A stretch of DNA of 64,000 nucleotides, from the NCBI RefSeq assembly GCF_036669915.1, contig NC_089319.1, positions 5,134,826 through 5,198,825 on the forward strand, in the 5' to 3' direction. Under the pieces are notes generated by a model. It was not told the DNA's origin and did not search any database. It worked only from the letters and a program-made list of their open reading frames with translations. Each line of letters opens with the position of its first letter. Position 1 is the stretch's first letter. Both the position numbers and the translations under genes were made by a program. This document shows positions 39,297 through 51,701 of the stretch, one piece after another. This stretch comes from Pocillopora verrucosa (lineage: Eukaryota; Cnidaria; Anthozoa; Scleractinia; Pocilloporidae).

Positions 39297-39980
39297 TTAC
39301 ATGATGTTACAGGTGCGGTGTGGTTCCTTAAATTTCTGCTTCTTGCCGCGTCTCACTCTCAACCTTCTCTTTGCAAACTTTTTCCGCCTCCTTTTTCTGC
39401 CTTTATAGATCAATGCCTCAAGCATATTCGAGAAGATTTTGTCCACTCTGAAATCTATCTTTGCCGACGCCTCGATGTATTCTCCTTCAAGGCGAGACAT
39501 CACTGAAACAGCTTCGTACCCTTCACGTGCGGTCACTTCGCGCTCGGTAACATCCGTATCCAACTTGTTGCCAACCAGAATAACAGGCACAACGTTTTCA
39601 CTGTTACCTCTTAGCGCAGATATTTCTTCCATGGTTTTCACAGCTTCTTCAAACGACACTACGTCGTCCACGGCGTAAACGACGATATATGCGTGGCTTG
39701 AATTTAAAGCCAAGCTCCTCATTACAGGAAAGGAGTACGAACCTGCAGTGTCCACGATACAAAGTGTAAAGTGCTTCCCGTCCATCGACAGAGAGTGTAC
39801 ATAATAATCATCGACGGTCGGAATGTGTTTTTCTTCAAAAGGTTGATCGAAAAACGATCTCAACAACGCTGTTTTGCCAACACCTCCACTGCCAAGAATT
39901 GAGATGCAAAAGTCAAATGGCGGAATTGCAGCATACGATGCGACGTTAGAGGGTACCTCGCCTTGATGGCTTTCTTTCAT
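39297..39980 (-). CDS. Ras-superfamily small GTPase with polybasic CAAX tail
   Basis: Single-exon ORF of 227 residues. G-motifs: P-loop GSGGVGKT (30-37), switch I with Thr55 in PTVDDYY, DTAG (77-80), NKLD (138-141) and SAK (172-174). The tail is strongly basic (GRKRRRKKFAKRR near 194-206) and ends CNIM, a CAAX box whose Met favours farnesylation, so plasma membrane attachment is expected. The residue after DTAG, equivalent to catalytic Gln61 of Ras, is Ser, and the following SFPVMRSL resembles the PFPAMRRL of RASD/Rhes proteins, which hydrolyse GTP slowly. It is therefore probably a RASD-like or related signalling GTPase rather than a classic Ras. Absence of introns may reflect retroposition or family history. 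The start is the only upstream Met that keeps a normal N-terminal extension. Confidence 0.88.
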   Translation of the reverse strand: MKESHQGEVPSNVASYAAIPPFDFCISILGSGGVGKTALLRSFFDQPFEEKHIPTVDDYYVHSLSMDGKHFTLCIVDTAGSYSFPVMRSLALNSSHAYIVVYAVDDVVSFEEAVKTMEEISALRGNSENVVPVILVGNKLDTDVTEREVTAREGYEAVSVMSRLEGEYIEASAKIDFRVDKIFSNMLEALIYKGRKRRRKKFAKRRLRVRRGKKQKFKEPHRTCNIM

Positions 39981-41104
39981 TTTCTCCAGTTAAAAAATTT
40001 TAAAACGTTCTTGAAGCGCTATTCATTCATGTTCCTGCTAAGACATCGAGGCTCTGAACTCAGCCTTCATTCGTTTCTCTGGGGAAAAATCTCTCGATTG
40101 TCATTTTATAGAACCATATACACGATTAAAATTCATCACGTCTCTAAAAACGGATTTCCGCCAGTTGTTTCACGCCGCCAAAATATGTTGGTGCTCGGTC
40201 GCGAAATGTAGCACGATCTACGAGAATTCTTAACATTTTTTCCTGATATTTTATCGCGTATTTTATTTCATCATGTACTAAGAGATTGATATTTTAATTT
40301 GCGATTCCAATCTTTGATCAGGGGCATTCTAGTAGGTGCCATTCAATATCACCGTTGGCAAACCCTCTTAAACACTAACAGTGGCTTCTTTTTTAAACAG
40401 CTGGGACAAATAACTGGAATTATGAAAATGAAATTTCATTCAGAAAACAGGGATACCTGCCTGCCCATCTGGACATTTTTTTAATATTGATTTAATTGGA
40501 ACTGCGTACAAAATATCGCTTTGAACGAAAGTCCGGTTTTTCTTAAGTGAAATTTCGCCACAAATTAATTCCACTAAGTTCACCGCAGTTTCCTAATTTC
40601 TCTTTGTTAACATCTTACCATCACGATCGTTTTCTGAACGCTGTGCCGCTATAAGTATTTTTACTAGCGTTTTGGCTATTTGCTGATAGCATTCTAGTAC
40701 TAGAGGCTCCTGTCCAGCCCTTTCACCGTGGGTTAATCCTAGATGGGGCTGCAATTGCCTGATTACTGATCTCTAATTTCCCGCTTCAGTGCTCATGAAC
40801 AACAAATAATGTCTATGCATTCTTCGCAATGGCTTTTGCTTACATTTAATTATTTGTTGTTTCTAAGTTCAAGAGTATACTGGACTAATTGAATATTCTG
40901 TTTTGATGTTCAAATGTTGGTCCAACTCTAAGTTCACTGTTGTCTCAATTTATTTATTCATTCATGGGCACTTATCAGGACCGTTACCGCGGCCGGAAAG
41001 AATAGTGTTACCTTGCCCTGAAATTATGTCCGCTGATTCTTCCGTGATCGTGACAAGCCCAGTTTTGCGATTTGTACTGTACTATTTTACTTTCCTGTTT
41101 TTGT
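39981..41104. other. Intergenic region before the duplicated module
   Basis: Upstream of the Ras-like gene. No gene or repeat that I recognise. Similarity to the second module begins near 41105, at a G-rich stretch also seen near 50510. Confidence 0.5.
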
Positions 41105-42127
41105 TTGTTTTGACTTTTTTTCTAGGGGGAAGGGGACTTAGCTCTGCAAACAGAGAGGGAGGGCGCCTTCTTTCGTAACACTTAAAATTAACCACTTGCT
41201 GTTTTTTTCGAAGCTTTTTCATTTAACTTTTTAGCTGTTAAAAAAAAAACCGCAAAATAGAAAAGAAAGTTCAAACTCACTCTACAGTTATTGGCAGTGA
41301 CATCGATAACACACCTGCTTTAAAAATTCATAAAGGGGTGGCGTTTAACTTAACTGACAACCAAAACACAATTGTCAGGCAGCACTGTGCTGCGACACTT
41401 AACAAGGAGGAGGATTGATGCAATATGAATTTGTTTATTCAAGAGGCCGAGTTTCGCACTATCGTGAGCCACTATCAAAGTTATATCAGGCATATCACTG
41501 CTTACAGGGAAAAATCTGATGTGGCTGCGCAGTAAATAATATGTAGAGACTATTATTTCGGCTTGAAACAAACCGAATGTCTGCAATATTTCAGGTGCTC
41601 GCTAAAAACAAGGCAGTTTAATTGACTTACAATATTAGCCCAATCGATAAAGCGTAATACTGAATGTTTAAGAGCTAAATCTAATTTATGTTTAGTATCT
41701 TTATATAACTTAATATGGCTTAGTATTGTTACATAACTTATCCCTAAACACTACGATTTTATTAGGTGTTGAAATTCTGTGAGATGGCCTCTCGTTGAGT
41801 GTGCATCAGTCTATATATAAAATATTAAGATTTTTCTCGCGATGTTTGCAGCACGTTGTGATATCCAAAGAAATAATTGTTTTGTTATTTTTATTAACAT
41901 CGCCATAACGGTCGTCTTGAATATAATCTTCTACCTCGTTGACGACCTCGCCAACTTTTTTTGTCGCTTTCATCTTGTCGTTTTCGTTATAATCGTCGTA
42001 TCGTCATCATCATCGTTGTGTTCTCGGCTCTAATCTTCGTCTCGTCATCGACGTCTTTTCGTCAAAGTCGCTGTCATTCTCCACATAACTATGATCGTAA
42101 TTGCTCGCCACTAATCTATTGAAGATC

Positions 42128-44813
42128 TTAAGCTTTTGCAAACAGCTTAGCAGCTACATTTTCAATTCTTTCTCTGTACTCCAAATTCTGGTAGTTGCCC
42201 TTGGGTACACTATCCATGCCGTACAAGGCTCCCCACCAAGCCGCCGCGATCACTCCTGTGCTGTCACTGTCACCACTGTGAAACATGGCTCGGCTACAAA
42301 GCTCCTTCCATGATGCTCCGGCACCAAGAAGAGCGTCGTAAGCAATCATAGGTGCATCGTGGCCGCTGGATCCGCCCCACCCACTAAAACTGACTGATTT
42401 GTAAAAGACATCCCGTTCCTTAATGTGAAAGGGCTCTGGAAAAACAGGGTCACCATTACCTTGGAGAATTCCACGAAGTGAGAGATATTTTGTCCAGGCA
42501 TCAGTGAAGTATGACCAGTGTTTTTTGTTCTGTTCTACATCACGACCAACCTCTTCGATGTACTTTTTGGCCTTAGGCAAAGTGGACAATAATGCTGCAC
42601 CCCACTCCCTGACAGGTTTTCCTTGGACAGCAAGTGAAGTGAAAAAGGAAGATGCTAAAGAACCAAGGTAACCTGAAGAAAACAAATTAAAACTTTGAAT
42701 TACATGTCTATTGAATAAATTAACCCTTTAACCCCTAAGAGTGCCTAGCATCTAATTTCTCCCTACAATATAACCCCTGAATCACTTATTAAGGTTAGGA
42801 GAATAAAGGAATGATCACCAACAAAAGAAGCTTTTGATTAGTAAACAAATTCTCCTTATCAGCACCATAGAAATAAAGGACAGTATGGAGAATATACATA
42901 CTGGTGTTAGGGTGTAAAGGGTTAATAATATCTTTTTCTGACCTTTTGTTGTGAATTACCTTTTGACAAGCTTTTACAGTCAGCATTCACATGGGGCATG
43001 AAATATTGTGTGAACTACCTTTTTTTTTTTCACTAACCAAAATTTTTTCCCTGGTTACCATTTAAGATTCAAGGTTGGCTGATGGAAACCCTATTTTTAT
43101 ATTTGTAATTAGCTCATCTGTCTAGTACCCTAACTGGTTCTTATTGACCTTATAAAGATAATGAAGATGATGACATATTCAAAAGAGAAGCAATTAGGAA
43201 TTAGATACCAGTAGGGTGATTGTGCGTCATCCTTCCACTCTCAATACTAACAGCAATAAGATCTTCAAGCTTGTCTGGGGAGTGATACAACAGGCCAATG
43301 CACATGGAACGCATAGCTGCACCACATCCTCCCCCCTTAAGGTTAAATGGTATCATATAGCCTTGACTTATAAGAGGTCTCAGTTGTGAGCAGCTTGATG
43401 CAGTTGTGCCCCCTGGTGCTCGGCCTCTCATATCTTCCTGTTAAAAGACAGAATTGAATGTGATGAAATTAAGTCTCCTTAATGTGTTCCTTGTGAGAGA
43501 TGTGAGAGCAAAGTGGATAGTGACTGTTTGTTCAAAGGCTAGTTAGTGCTAACCCAAGGTTAAATTTTTAATCTGGGTTTCTTTATTCCTTTATTCAAGA
43601 GCCTTTTTGGGACAATTTTCTGTATTCTTTTTAGAGCATCCAATAATCATATTCTAGACAAAAAGAGTTGGACTGAATTTTCTTTTAAAGCTTTCAGATC
43701 TGAAATCAGATTTCACATGAACCGTGGGTTATCTCAAACCAGCTTTGAACAACCCGGCCCTGATCAAAAGAGACTGGCTAGAGATCTGGCTGGGTTATGG
43801 TGCTATCTACTTGGACAAGAAACTTTTCTCTAAAAGTGCCTCTCCCAAACCAGAAGTATAAACGGGTAACAGGAAACTGTTTGAAAGCCTAACGAAAAAA
43901 GCAGTGTGTGGGGGAAGCAGGAGAGGTTTGACCCTGCAATAGATCCCATCTAGAGGGAGTAGAAATAATCTTGTACATAAACATAACACATTGTTTGTAA
44001 ATCCTACTGCAATGCTGTGACAACACAAAATAGTTCCCTTAAATGAGAGGCAGAAAACGCAAATAGAGGTACTTGATCTTTGATGAGTTTGAGCATCAAG
44101 AAATCTATGCACTCAGTAAACCTGCAAATGGAGATGAGATACTTCACTAGAAGCCTAACAAAAAAAGCAGTGTGTGAGGTTTGACCCTGCAATGGATCCC
44201 ATCTAGTGGGAGTAGTAATAATCTTGTACCTAAACATAACACATTTTTTGTAAACCCTACTGCAGTGCCATGACAACACAACAGAGTTCCCTCAAGTGAG
44301 AGGCTGAAAACTTAAATAGGGATTCTTGATCTTTGATGATTTTGAGCATCAAGAAATCTATGCACTCAGTAAACAAGCAAATGAAGATGAGATACTTAAA
44401 AATATTGTTCATTTTTCTTAAAAATAGAATAGGTGATGAAATAAATATTTTTCTGAGGTAATTCTGAAATATAATGTTAGGCACAGATTCAATGGTTGGA
44501 TCTGACATTAATTCAATTTCAAAGGTATTCTGCTTACCATGCCAGCTTTGTAATTTGCAGCAAGTTTGAGGAAAAGTTCTTCACGTGTTTTCCAGGGAGA
44601 CACAAGAGCCTCAGCAGTGGCCAGGTGTAACACAGTGTCGTCGCTCACAATCCAGCCCTTGACGTCAATTTTCTCGAGGCCACCGAGTGTTTGCAACTGT
44701 TGATGAATAGCCTCTCCGGAATGACAGAATTCCCACTCGCCATTCTTGTAGCCTAATGCATCCCCTACAGCACTTAAAACCATTGAAGCCCTGAACTGAT
44801 CCATGGAAGGCAT
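42128..44813 (-). CDS. ADPRH: ADP-ribosylarginine hydrolase, copy 1
   Basis: Removes ADP-ribose from arginine residues of proteins. Three exons on the minus strand: 44813-44538, 43437-43209, 42672-42128, with GT-AG introns, giving 349 residues (human ADPRH 357). Collinear with the human enzyme: [17 protein letters not shown] with the two metal-binding Asp residues (58-59), [62 protein letters not shown], and SGDSDST carrying the second metal-binding Asp pair (human GGDSDST). Compared with copy 2 it ends four residues early because a GAA codon is TAA. Intron 2 holds a TTAA-flanked MITE shared with copy 2, and intron 1 holds a 260-bp tandem duplication. The start could also be the second Met at 44804. 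Confidence 0.93.
42724..42921. mobile_element. piggyBac-like MITE in ADPRH copy 1 intron 2
   Basis: 198 bp with exact TTAA on both sides (42720-42723 and 42922-42925). Ends are ccctttaacccctaa and ttagggtgtaaaggg, roughly inverted. It sits at the same place in copy 2 (52308-52506), so it predates the module duplication. Confidence 0.85.
43887..44410. repeat. 260-bp tandem duplication in ADPRH copy 1 intron 1
   Basis: Two adjacent copies, about 43887-44150 and 44151-44410, sharing gcagtgtgtg, ggatcccatctag or a close variant, the aaacataacacatt phrase and gcatcaagaaatctatgcac. Module 2 has only part of one copy (about 53390-53505), and module 3 has one at about 62321-62475. Confidence 0.75.
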
Positions 44814-46096
44814 TTTGGACCGATTCGCATGGATAAATTTACGAGTTAAAAACATTTGAGTTGCGGATGTTTCTCAAAACTGTAATAGGACTGGAACGAG
44901 GAAGATTTTTAACTGAGTCGGATCCAGGCCATCTCGTCACAATATTAATCACGCGAACGTCTGCAAAAAAACTTTGCCCTTCTTCGTTTCGCTTGATTTC
45001 CACAGGTAAATAACCTCCCATATAAAGATGTAACAATAATGAACTTTGCAGGTCATCTTAGCCTAGGTGAGTGTTTAATTAATTTTGACGCGGACCAAAC
45101 TCGGTCAATCGTGCCTGATAGTGGGATAATATATAGGTGTAGTTATCTGAGAGAGATCCATAGCCTCAACTACATGTTGATACATGTACCAACCACGGTA
45201 CAACGGTGATCCCGCCTTAACTAAGCATATTTACTAACTAGGCTGCTAATTTCCCGAAATCTTTACTTCTCCTTGCTCATAACCAGCTGTGCTATCGTGG
45301 ATTTCAATATTTGAAATAAGCCAGTTCTTGAAAATATCTTAGGCATTGCGGAAGTTAGTATCCGAGCAAACAAAGCAAGCTTTATCCATCGAATCAGAAA
45401 TCTCTTTGTGTACTGCTTCCAAATCTCTACTGATTCTTTCCATCATGTTCTTCAAAACAGAAGAAACAACATGAAAAGTTTCGCTCGCCGGAGCATCTGC
45501 TCTTCATGCAAATACAAGAAAGTGTTATTCACCATTTGGTACCGCTACAATCCTATGCTCTGATGAACTACATCACGGAACCTACAAACGTAAAATTAGG
45601 TGTAAATATCGAGTGTTGTGATTGGAATCTTAAACACGGGACATAGGATGTGCCAGATTTTATGCCGTTTCCGACAATTTTCTCAGACAAGGCATCATTC
45701 TCATAACAACTCATCTTAAAAGAGGAAATATGCAGTTATTGTTCAGGATAGTGATCTGTTTCTCTTGGCAGCCACGGACTTTGTGACGGATTATCCGCAT
45801 GTTATTTTGCTCTCTCTTTTCCCTTCATTTCCATTTCGACAAGCCATTAAATTGTTAATAAATACTTAAGGAATGGATAGACCTAAAATACATTCTAAAG
45901 ATAGTTCAATAAGTGTTTTCATACACATTAGCATAAGAGTCATGTGTCATGTGTCATGTGACTGTCATTTATGACCTTGGAATGTTACTAACGTATGCAT
46001 TGAAATGAAAATTCAACTCAACATTCTTTAAATTAATATTATATTCTAAGAACATGTTTTTTTTACAGACCAACAGCAGCAAAATAAGCATGAGAT
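44814..46096. promoter_or_regulatory. Head-to-head spacer of module 1
   Basis: 1283 bp between the divergent ADPRH and receptor genes, matching 54035-56365 (which carries an extra 1.05 kb) and 63183-64000. It must hold the promoters of both genes. A polypyrimidine tract with acag at 46059-46070, just before the receptor start, is conserved in module 2 and looks like a splice acceptor of a 5-prime UTR intron. A minus-strand coding-like stretch lies at about 45340-45500. Confidence 0.55.
45340..45510 (-). pseudogene. Vestigial coding-like stretch, module 1 copy
   Basis: Minus-strand reading SETFHVVSSVLKNMMERI and on to DSMDKACFVCSDTNFRNA, followed by a stop. The same reading recurs in module 3, where it runs further, and is disrupted in module 2. 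It has no Met-initiated ORF of useful size and is bounded upstream by a stop in all modules, so it may be a relic exon. Family not recognised. Confidence 0.35.
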
Positions 46097-49000
46097 ATGT
46101 CGAGCAAACAGTACTCTTTAGAAGAGCTTAATTATTTCCGTATTTGATACATCACTACAAAAACTGTACAGGATGGCCCGCAATCAGTTTTTAAACAAGA
46201 ATGGAGTAGATTGTACGGAAGTAGGCATGGACAATGGCTTGACACTCCCAGTAATATGATAGACTTTTTCCACATGGAATCGCGAAAAAGCCGGAGGAGA
46301 AACTATAGGCTTTTGAACAGCATTAGATATGGAGACAGTGATAAGGGATTGTATATAACTTTTCTATGCGATTCTCTTTTCCGATTACCTCGGTGGACCT
46401 CTGTTACATGTTAGTCCTACTGTACATAATAATGTTAATGATTTGCGAGAATTCCGCAAAGGATTTTGTGCACATCTTTCCCAACCAAGTGTTTTGGAAT
46501 CATACTTTAAGGCTAATGTTCAGAAGGTCACAAATGCGTTCACAGCTCTAAATCTCGACACAAAGAAACTGCAAACAATAGTCAATCAACGGAACAATTT
46601 TTTCACAGGGGAGCTTCAAACACTCCAGGAGCAAATTGCCGTCTTAGAAAATGAAATTCAGGGTAAGCCCAAAAACTTCGTAGTTCTTCCACCCGAGCCA
46701 TCGCACGAGATCATTGAAAGGAGTAGTGAAGTCAAAGAAATCATGCAGATGCTTGTGACCTCCAAAACGGAAGTGACGATGATTCTGTTGTAACCGTGTT
46801 TGTCACCGGAAATCCAGAATGTGGAAAAGAGTCAGATTGCTCGTCAAGTTGGGGGAAAATTTGCGTAGGAGAACCCTGATTGCAACTCATTTGTCATAAC
46901 ATTGGACGCTGAAAGCGAAGAAATTTTGCTTGAATCGTATAAGAGATTTTTCCTTGAGCTTAAAATGACAGAATACTCTCTAAATAATATCGTGGGAGGC
47001 GATTCCAAATTGACGAAGAAAGAAAAAATTACGCATCTGAAAAGCTTTGCATTTTTCAAGGTACGAGAGTATTCCGCCTGGTTGCTCATATTGGATAACG
47101 CTGATGAAAGTGAAAGCGTACGCTGCTTCTTGTCAGAGAAAGAAGAGCGAGGAGGTTGTGGACAGCTACTAGTTACCACGCAAGAGAGCATCTATCTCCC
47201 ATTTGGTGACCCTTCATGAAAAATTATTTCCCTCAGCGAGGGAGTGCAAGTAAAAAATACCGTGAATCTTCTCAGGAGTATCTCCCAGCTTTCACATGCA
47301 GATGGAGAAGAACATGCAGTATTAGATGCCTTAGATTACCAGCCTTTGGCCATTGCTTCAGCAGCACTGTATGTTTGATTCTGGCACGACGGAGTAGGAA
47401 CGCATATTGGTTCTGCAAGTTTCTCTTGGGAAAGCTATGTCAAGCAACTGGACAATGGAAAGAGAAAGGCAACAGAAAAGGTCTACGAAGAGACGAACAT
47501 GAACTGTCCACAGTCAATGACTTCAGCTGTCTCATTGACGTTGCAAAAACTTATCAAGAATTCCATTTTTGAGCGTGTGTTCCAGTTCCTAGCCTTGTGT
47601 TCGCAAGCACCAATTGCACTTGATGTAATTGCCAAATATGTGATGGAAATGGAACCGGATATCGACGAGTTCCTCACAGCAGCAGAAATTTCCAAATGCG
47701 GTCTGCTTATTCCAGATGCAAATAATCCTGCTCTTGTAAGAATGCACCGGGTCGAACACCTCAGATAAAGTCTTTAAGATCGTTCAGTCATACATCAGGA
47801 CAATACCTCTATTTGTCCGACATAACCTCGTAGAACTGGACCTCCAGTTTCACCTCTTTTCAAACATGATTGCCCTCCATTTAAGAGTATTCAGAAGCCA
47901 CTTGGAGACTTCACAATGGGTACAGCTCATGACAAGACGTGAAAGTATAAATGAAGCCAAAGAAGCGATTTTCAGCATAGGTGACATTGGCAGCAAACAA
48001 GGTTATCTACCAGCAGGAATGAAATAATTTGAATGTGCCCTCAAAATCGCCTGCAGTAAAGGAGAAGAGAACGACGACGAAAAAGCTTTTATTTCCAAGA
48101 TTCTAAACAATATAGGTGTCGTCTTCTTGAAGCAAGGAATGTTTTAAGAGGCTAAAGAACACCATGAGCTTGCACCGAATCATCTTGGTTACAACCTGAA
48201 TCAGGGCCAAAAGTCGAGTCGAGAAGTTGCGGACTCTTTTAAAAAACTGGGAAATGTATTCTATAGACTAAGCCACTTTGATGACGCGAAAGATTACTTC
48301 ATCAGGTCGCTAAAAATGAGGGAGGAGTTGTGTGGTGAAGAGGATGCTGCTGTTACTTCCTCCCTTAACAATCTGGGATCCATCTACAGCGTATGGGTGA
48401 CAAGGTGAGCACCAGATTGCAAAGGATTATTACCAAAGATCACTTGCCCTAGCCAAAAAACGCTTTGGCTTTGGCTTTACATTGAACAAGATGAAACCAG
48501 AGACCCACACCAATATCTTGAGGAAGCGTTGGAAATGAGGAAGAAACTATACCAGCCCAACCACCTTGTGATCTTTGGATCCTACAACAACCTTGGACTG
48601 ATGCAAAGGGGTGCTAATCAACCTGAAATCAATGAATTGCTTCAAATCTACATTATCTATCAGAGAGAGGGTGTTAGATCAAGAACATCCCACAATAGCA
48701 GAAGTACTGAGTAATCTAGGACAGGTGTACATGGATCTTGAAAAATTTCAGGAATCCAAAAATTGCCACTTCCAAGCTAGGAACATTCGGATGGAGAAAA
48801 TGGAAAGTGATCATTCTGAACTGGGTGACTCGATATTGAATCTTGGAATGGTATTTGAACGATGCAGCGAGCTTCGTGAGGCAGCTTATAATTATCATCA
48901 AGCCCTTGAAATCTATGCCAAGCATTACCCAGTGAATCATCACCTGTGCCAGACAGCAGAAGAATGTTTAAAACGTGTCTCACAACAAGTAGATCTAAAT

Positions 49001-49174
49001 AATCCCAGTTTGAACAGGTATGAAAACTTCAAAGCTCGCATTTGGTCATCAATGAAGAAAAATTTCAGGCGATCGATGATTTTGAACAATTCATTCGCTG
49101 GATCGTTCTTTAAGAGAGAGCTATGCAGAATTTGGCTGAAATTCCTTTGCAGGGGTTCTTCGTATTTTTTGTAA
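46097..49174 (+). pseudogene. HEPN-NB-ARC-TPR receptor-like pseudogene, module 1
   Basis: About 85-90 percent similar by eye to the module 2 gene over its coding length, with the same start context. Codon 17 is TGA (46145-46147) where module 2 has TGT; further frame breaks follow in the HEPN region near 46338. The P-loop is altered from GNPGCGKS to a reading with NPECGKE and then a frameshift, and a 34-bp deletion near 47755 removes the segment after the conserved HRV. TPR repeats survive in pieces (for example 48611-49174). The C-terminal membrane segments are lost. It still has the linker base that is missing in module 2, so the ancestral gene read from HEPN into NB-ARC in one frame. Confidence 0.88.
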
Positions 49175-50504
49175 CAATTTTTTAACTTCACTGTAAACTT
49201 TTCTTGTGTGTTATAAAAAGAACGATACAAGCACACCCAGATGTAATATGATGAATGCTAAAAGACTAGTATATAATCTGATAACTTGAAAGTTTTTGTG
49301 ATGTTTAACAATGACCCAATCCATGTGCCCCTCCCTGTCCTCTCACAGTCATCGTCAGGTAAATATCCACTATTTAATTCATTACATTGTAAATGATTTT
49401 ATTAATATAGCATCCTGTATTTACTAATCAACAATAATTCTTTGTTTATTGACAGTCATTGCAAGTCAATCTATTTACAGGTAATTTAATAACTTTTTCT
49501 TTTCTTTTTCAGTCATGGACCATCACTCAAAACCAGCTACATGTACTAACAACACCATTGCTCCTACACAAAACAAGGAATTTGCTGGTTACATACATAA
49601 TGTTTCTCCAGTGTAAAAAAAGAAGTCCTTTGAATGCCAATTACCAGGAAGAAATGAAACAATAACTAGAGCAGTGTGCTTCTCACCAAGAAAGCGTAAG
49701 ATTTTCGCAGATTATAGTGGAAAGAAGAGCCCCATAAAAGTTTAAAAAATAAAGAAATAAAGCTTACAGAAGATTTTACTGAAGTCTTAGCTGTGTCACT
49801 AACTCAAGATACCAAACAATTTGTATCCACAACCATTGAAGGAGAAATATTGGAAATCACCACCATAAACTCATAGTAACTAGTGTTTCATTAAGTTTTG
49901 AGATCAATATCAGTATCTGGGCAACTGCCCACCTACCCCTCCCCAAACTCAACAGCAGTCAATTGACAACAAGTTAAGGTTAATATTGGGTTAGGGGAGG
50001 GGTAGGTGGGCATTTGCCCAGATACTGATATTGATCCAAGTTTTGTTTGTTCACCTTGTTAATACCAGTTGGAGCAAACCAAAAACCAATATATTCAATT
50101 CGTTTTTTTTTGTTACTTATAGATAATATAAAATAACAATATAGAAAATTGTGTTAAATAGATCTCACAAAGTTTTTGTTTCATTCTTCTTCTTTGGCAG
50201 TACAACAATAAAATTCAGGACGGGGAGGGGGAGGCATGCAAAAAAATTTGGCTTTAAAAGGAACAAACCCGCCGAAAAAATTTCTGATAAACCAGTGAGA
50301 GGTCATCATAAATTACACTGACTATCTATCAAATCCCGCCAGCCCCCTCCCCCCCTTCACCCTATAAAAAATCAACAGTCCCTTATTCCAACTACTTGCA
50401 TGTATTCTTATGCACATCACCGCATATTTACGCCAGTTCTACTTTTCGTAGTTTTCACCTTCTAAGCAGTAGTCACATGTGTCTTAACGGCGATTATTTT
50501 TGAT
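49175..50504. other. Region downstream of the receptor pseudogene
   Basis: No gene. It contains the second fold-back MITE (49900-50037), then G-rich and C-rich stretches (about 50218-50240 and 50340-50360). Confidence 0.5.
49900..50037. mobile_element. Fold-back MITE, copy 2
   Basis: 138 bp with long inverted arms beginning gatcaatatcagtatctggg, the same family as 21406-21541. The arms match each other better than those of copy 1, suggesting a younger copy. Confidence 0.78.
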
Positions 50505-51701
50505 TTATGTGTTGACTTTTTATCTGGGGGAAGGGGGGGGGGGGCTCAGCTCTGCTAACGGAGAGGGAGGGCGTCTTCTTTCGTAGCATTGCAAATTAAC
50601 CACTTGCTGTTTTTTCATTTAATATTTTAGCTGTTAAAAAAGAATAACAACGGCAGTGACATCGATAACACACCTGCTTTAAAATTCATCTAGGGGTGGG
50701 GTTTAACTTAACTGACAACCAAAACACAAATGTTAGGCAGCAGTGCTGGGACACTTGACGATGAGGAGGATTGATTCAATATGAATTTGTTTATTCACGA
50801 GGCCAAGTTTCGCACTATCGTGAGCCAAAGTTATGTCAGGCACATCACTGCTTACATTTGAGCAAAACAGGAACTGTCGACATTTCGAGAACCTTTCTGA
50901 TATAATGAGTGATAAAGAGATAGTGGCCTCTAAAACTTGGTAAGGAATGAAAGAAATCGTTGGTTCTATCTGGCCCTGTTGTTGTTCAGTTCTTTCTCTT
51001 ATTTTCTTCCTTTCATTCGGTGGCAAAGATGTCAATCAAATCGAGAATAAATGAGTGTAACTGTGGAAGTTGTTTAGTATTCACTTTGTTTCAACTAATA
51101 GATTTAACCGCAATATACAAAGAAGGGAAAAATCTGATATGGCTCCGCGGTAAATAACATGTATAGACTATTATTTCGGCTTTAAACAAAGCGAATGTCT
51201 GCAATACTTTAGGCGCTCGCTAAAAGAAAGGCAGTTAAATTGACTTACAATATTAGTCCAATCGATAAAGCGTACTACTGAATGTTTCAGAGCTGAATCT
51301 AATGTTTAGTATCGTTATATAACTTATCCCTAACCACTACGATTTTATTGGGTACTGAAATTCTGTGAGATGGCCTCTCGTTGAGTGTGCATCAGCCTAA
51401 ATATAAAATATCAAGATTTTTCTCGCGATATTTGCAACACGTTGTGATATCCAAAGAAATCATTGTTTTGTTATTTTCACTATCATCGCCATAACGGTCG
51501 TCTTGAATATAACCTTCTACCTTGTTGTCGCCTTCGTCAACTTTTTTCGTCGCTTTCATCTTGTCGTATTCGTTATAATCGTCGTATCGTCATCATGATC
51601 GTCGTGTTCTCGGCTCTAATATTCGTCTCGTCATCGACGTCTTTTAGTTATTGTCGCTGTCATTCTCCACATAACTATGATCGTAATTGCTCGCCACTAA
51701 T

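Larger units (their letters stand above)
41105..50504. repeat. Segmental duplication, module 1 (ADPRH plus receptor pseudogene)
   Basis: First of three tandem modules. It aligns with module 2 (50505 onward) from the shared agctctg...gagagggagggcg block through the ADPRH gene, the divergent spacer and the HEPN-NB-ARC-TPR coding region. The region after 49174 (unit-specific) contains a fold-back MITE but no gene. Confidence 0.85.
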
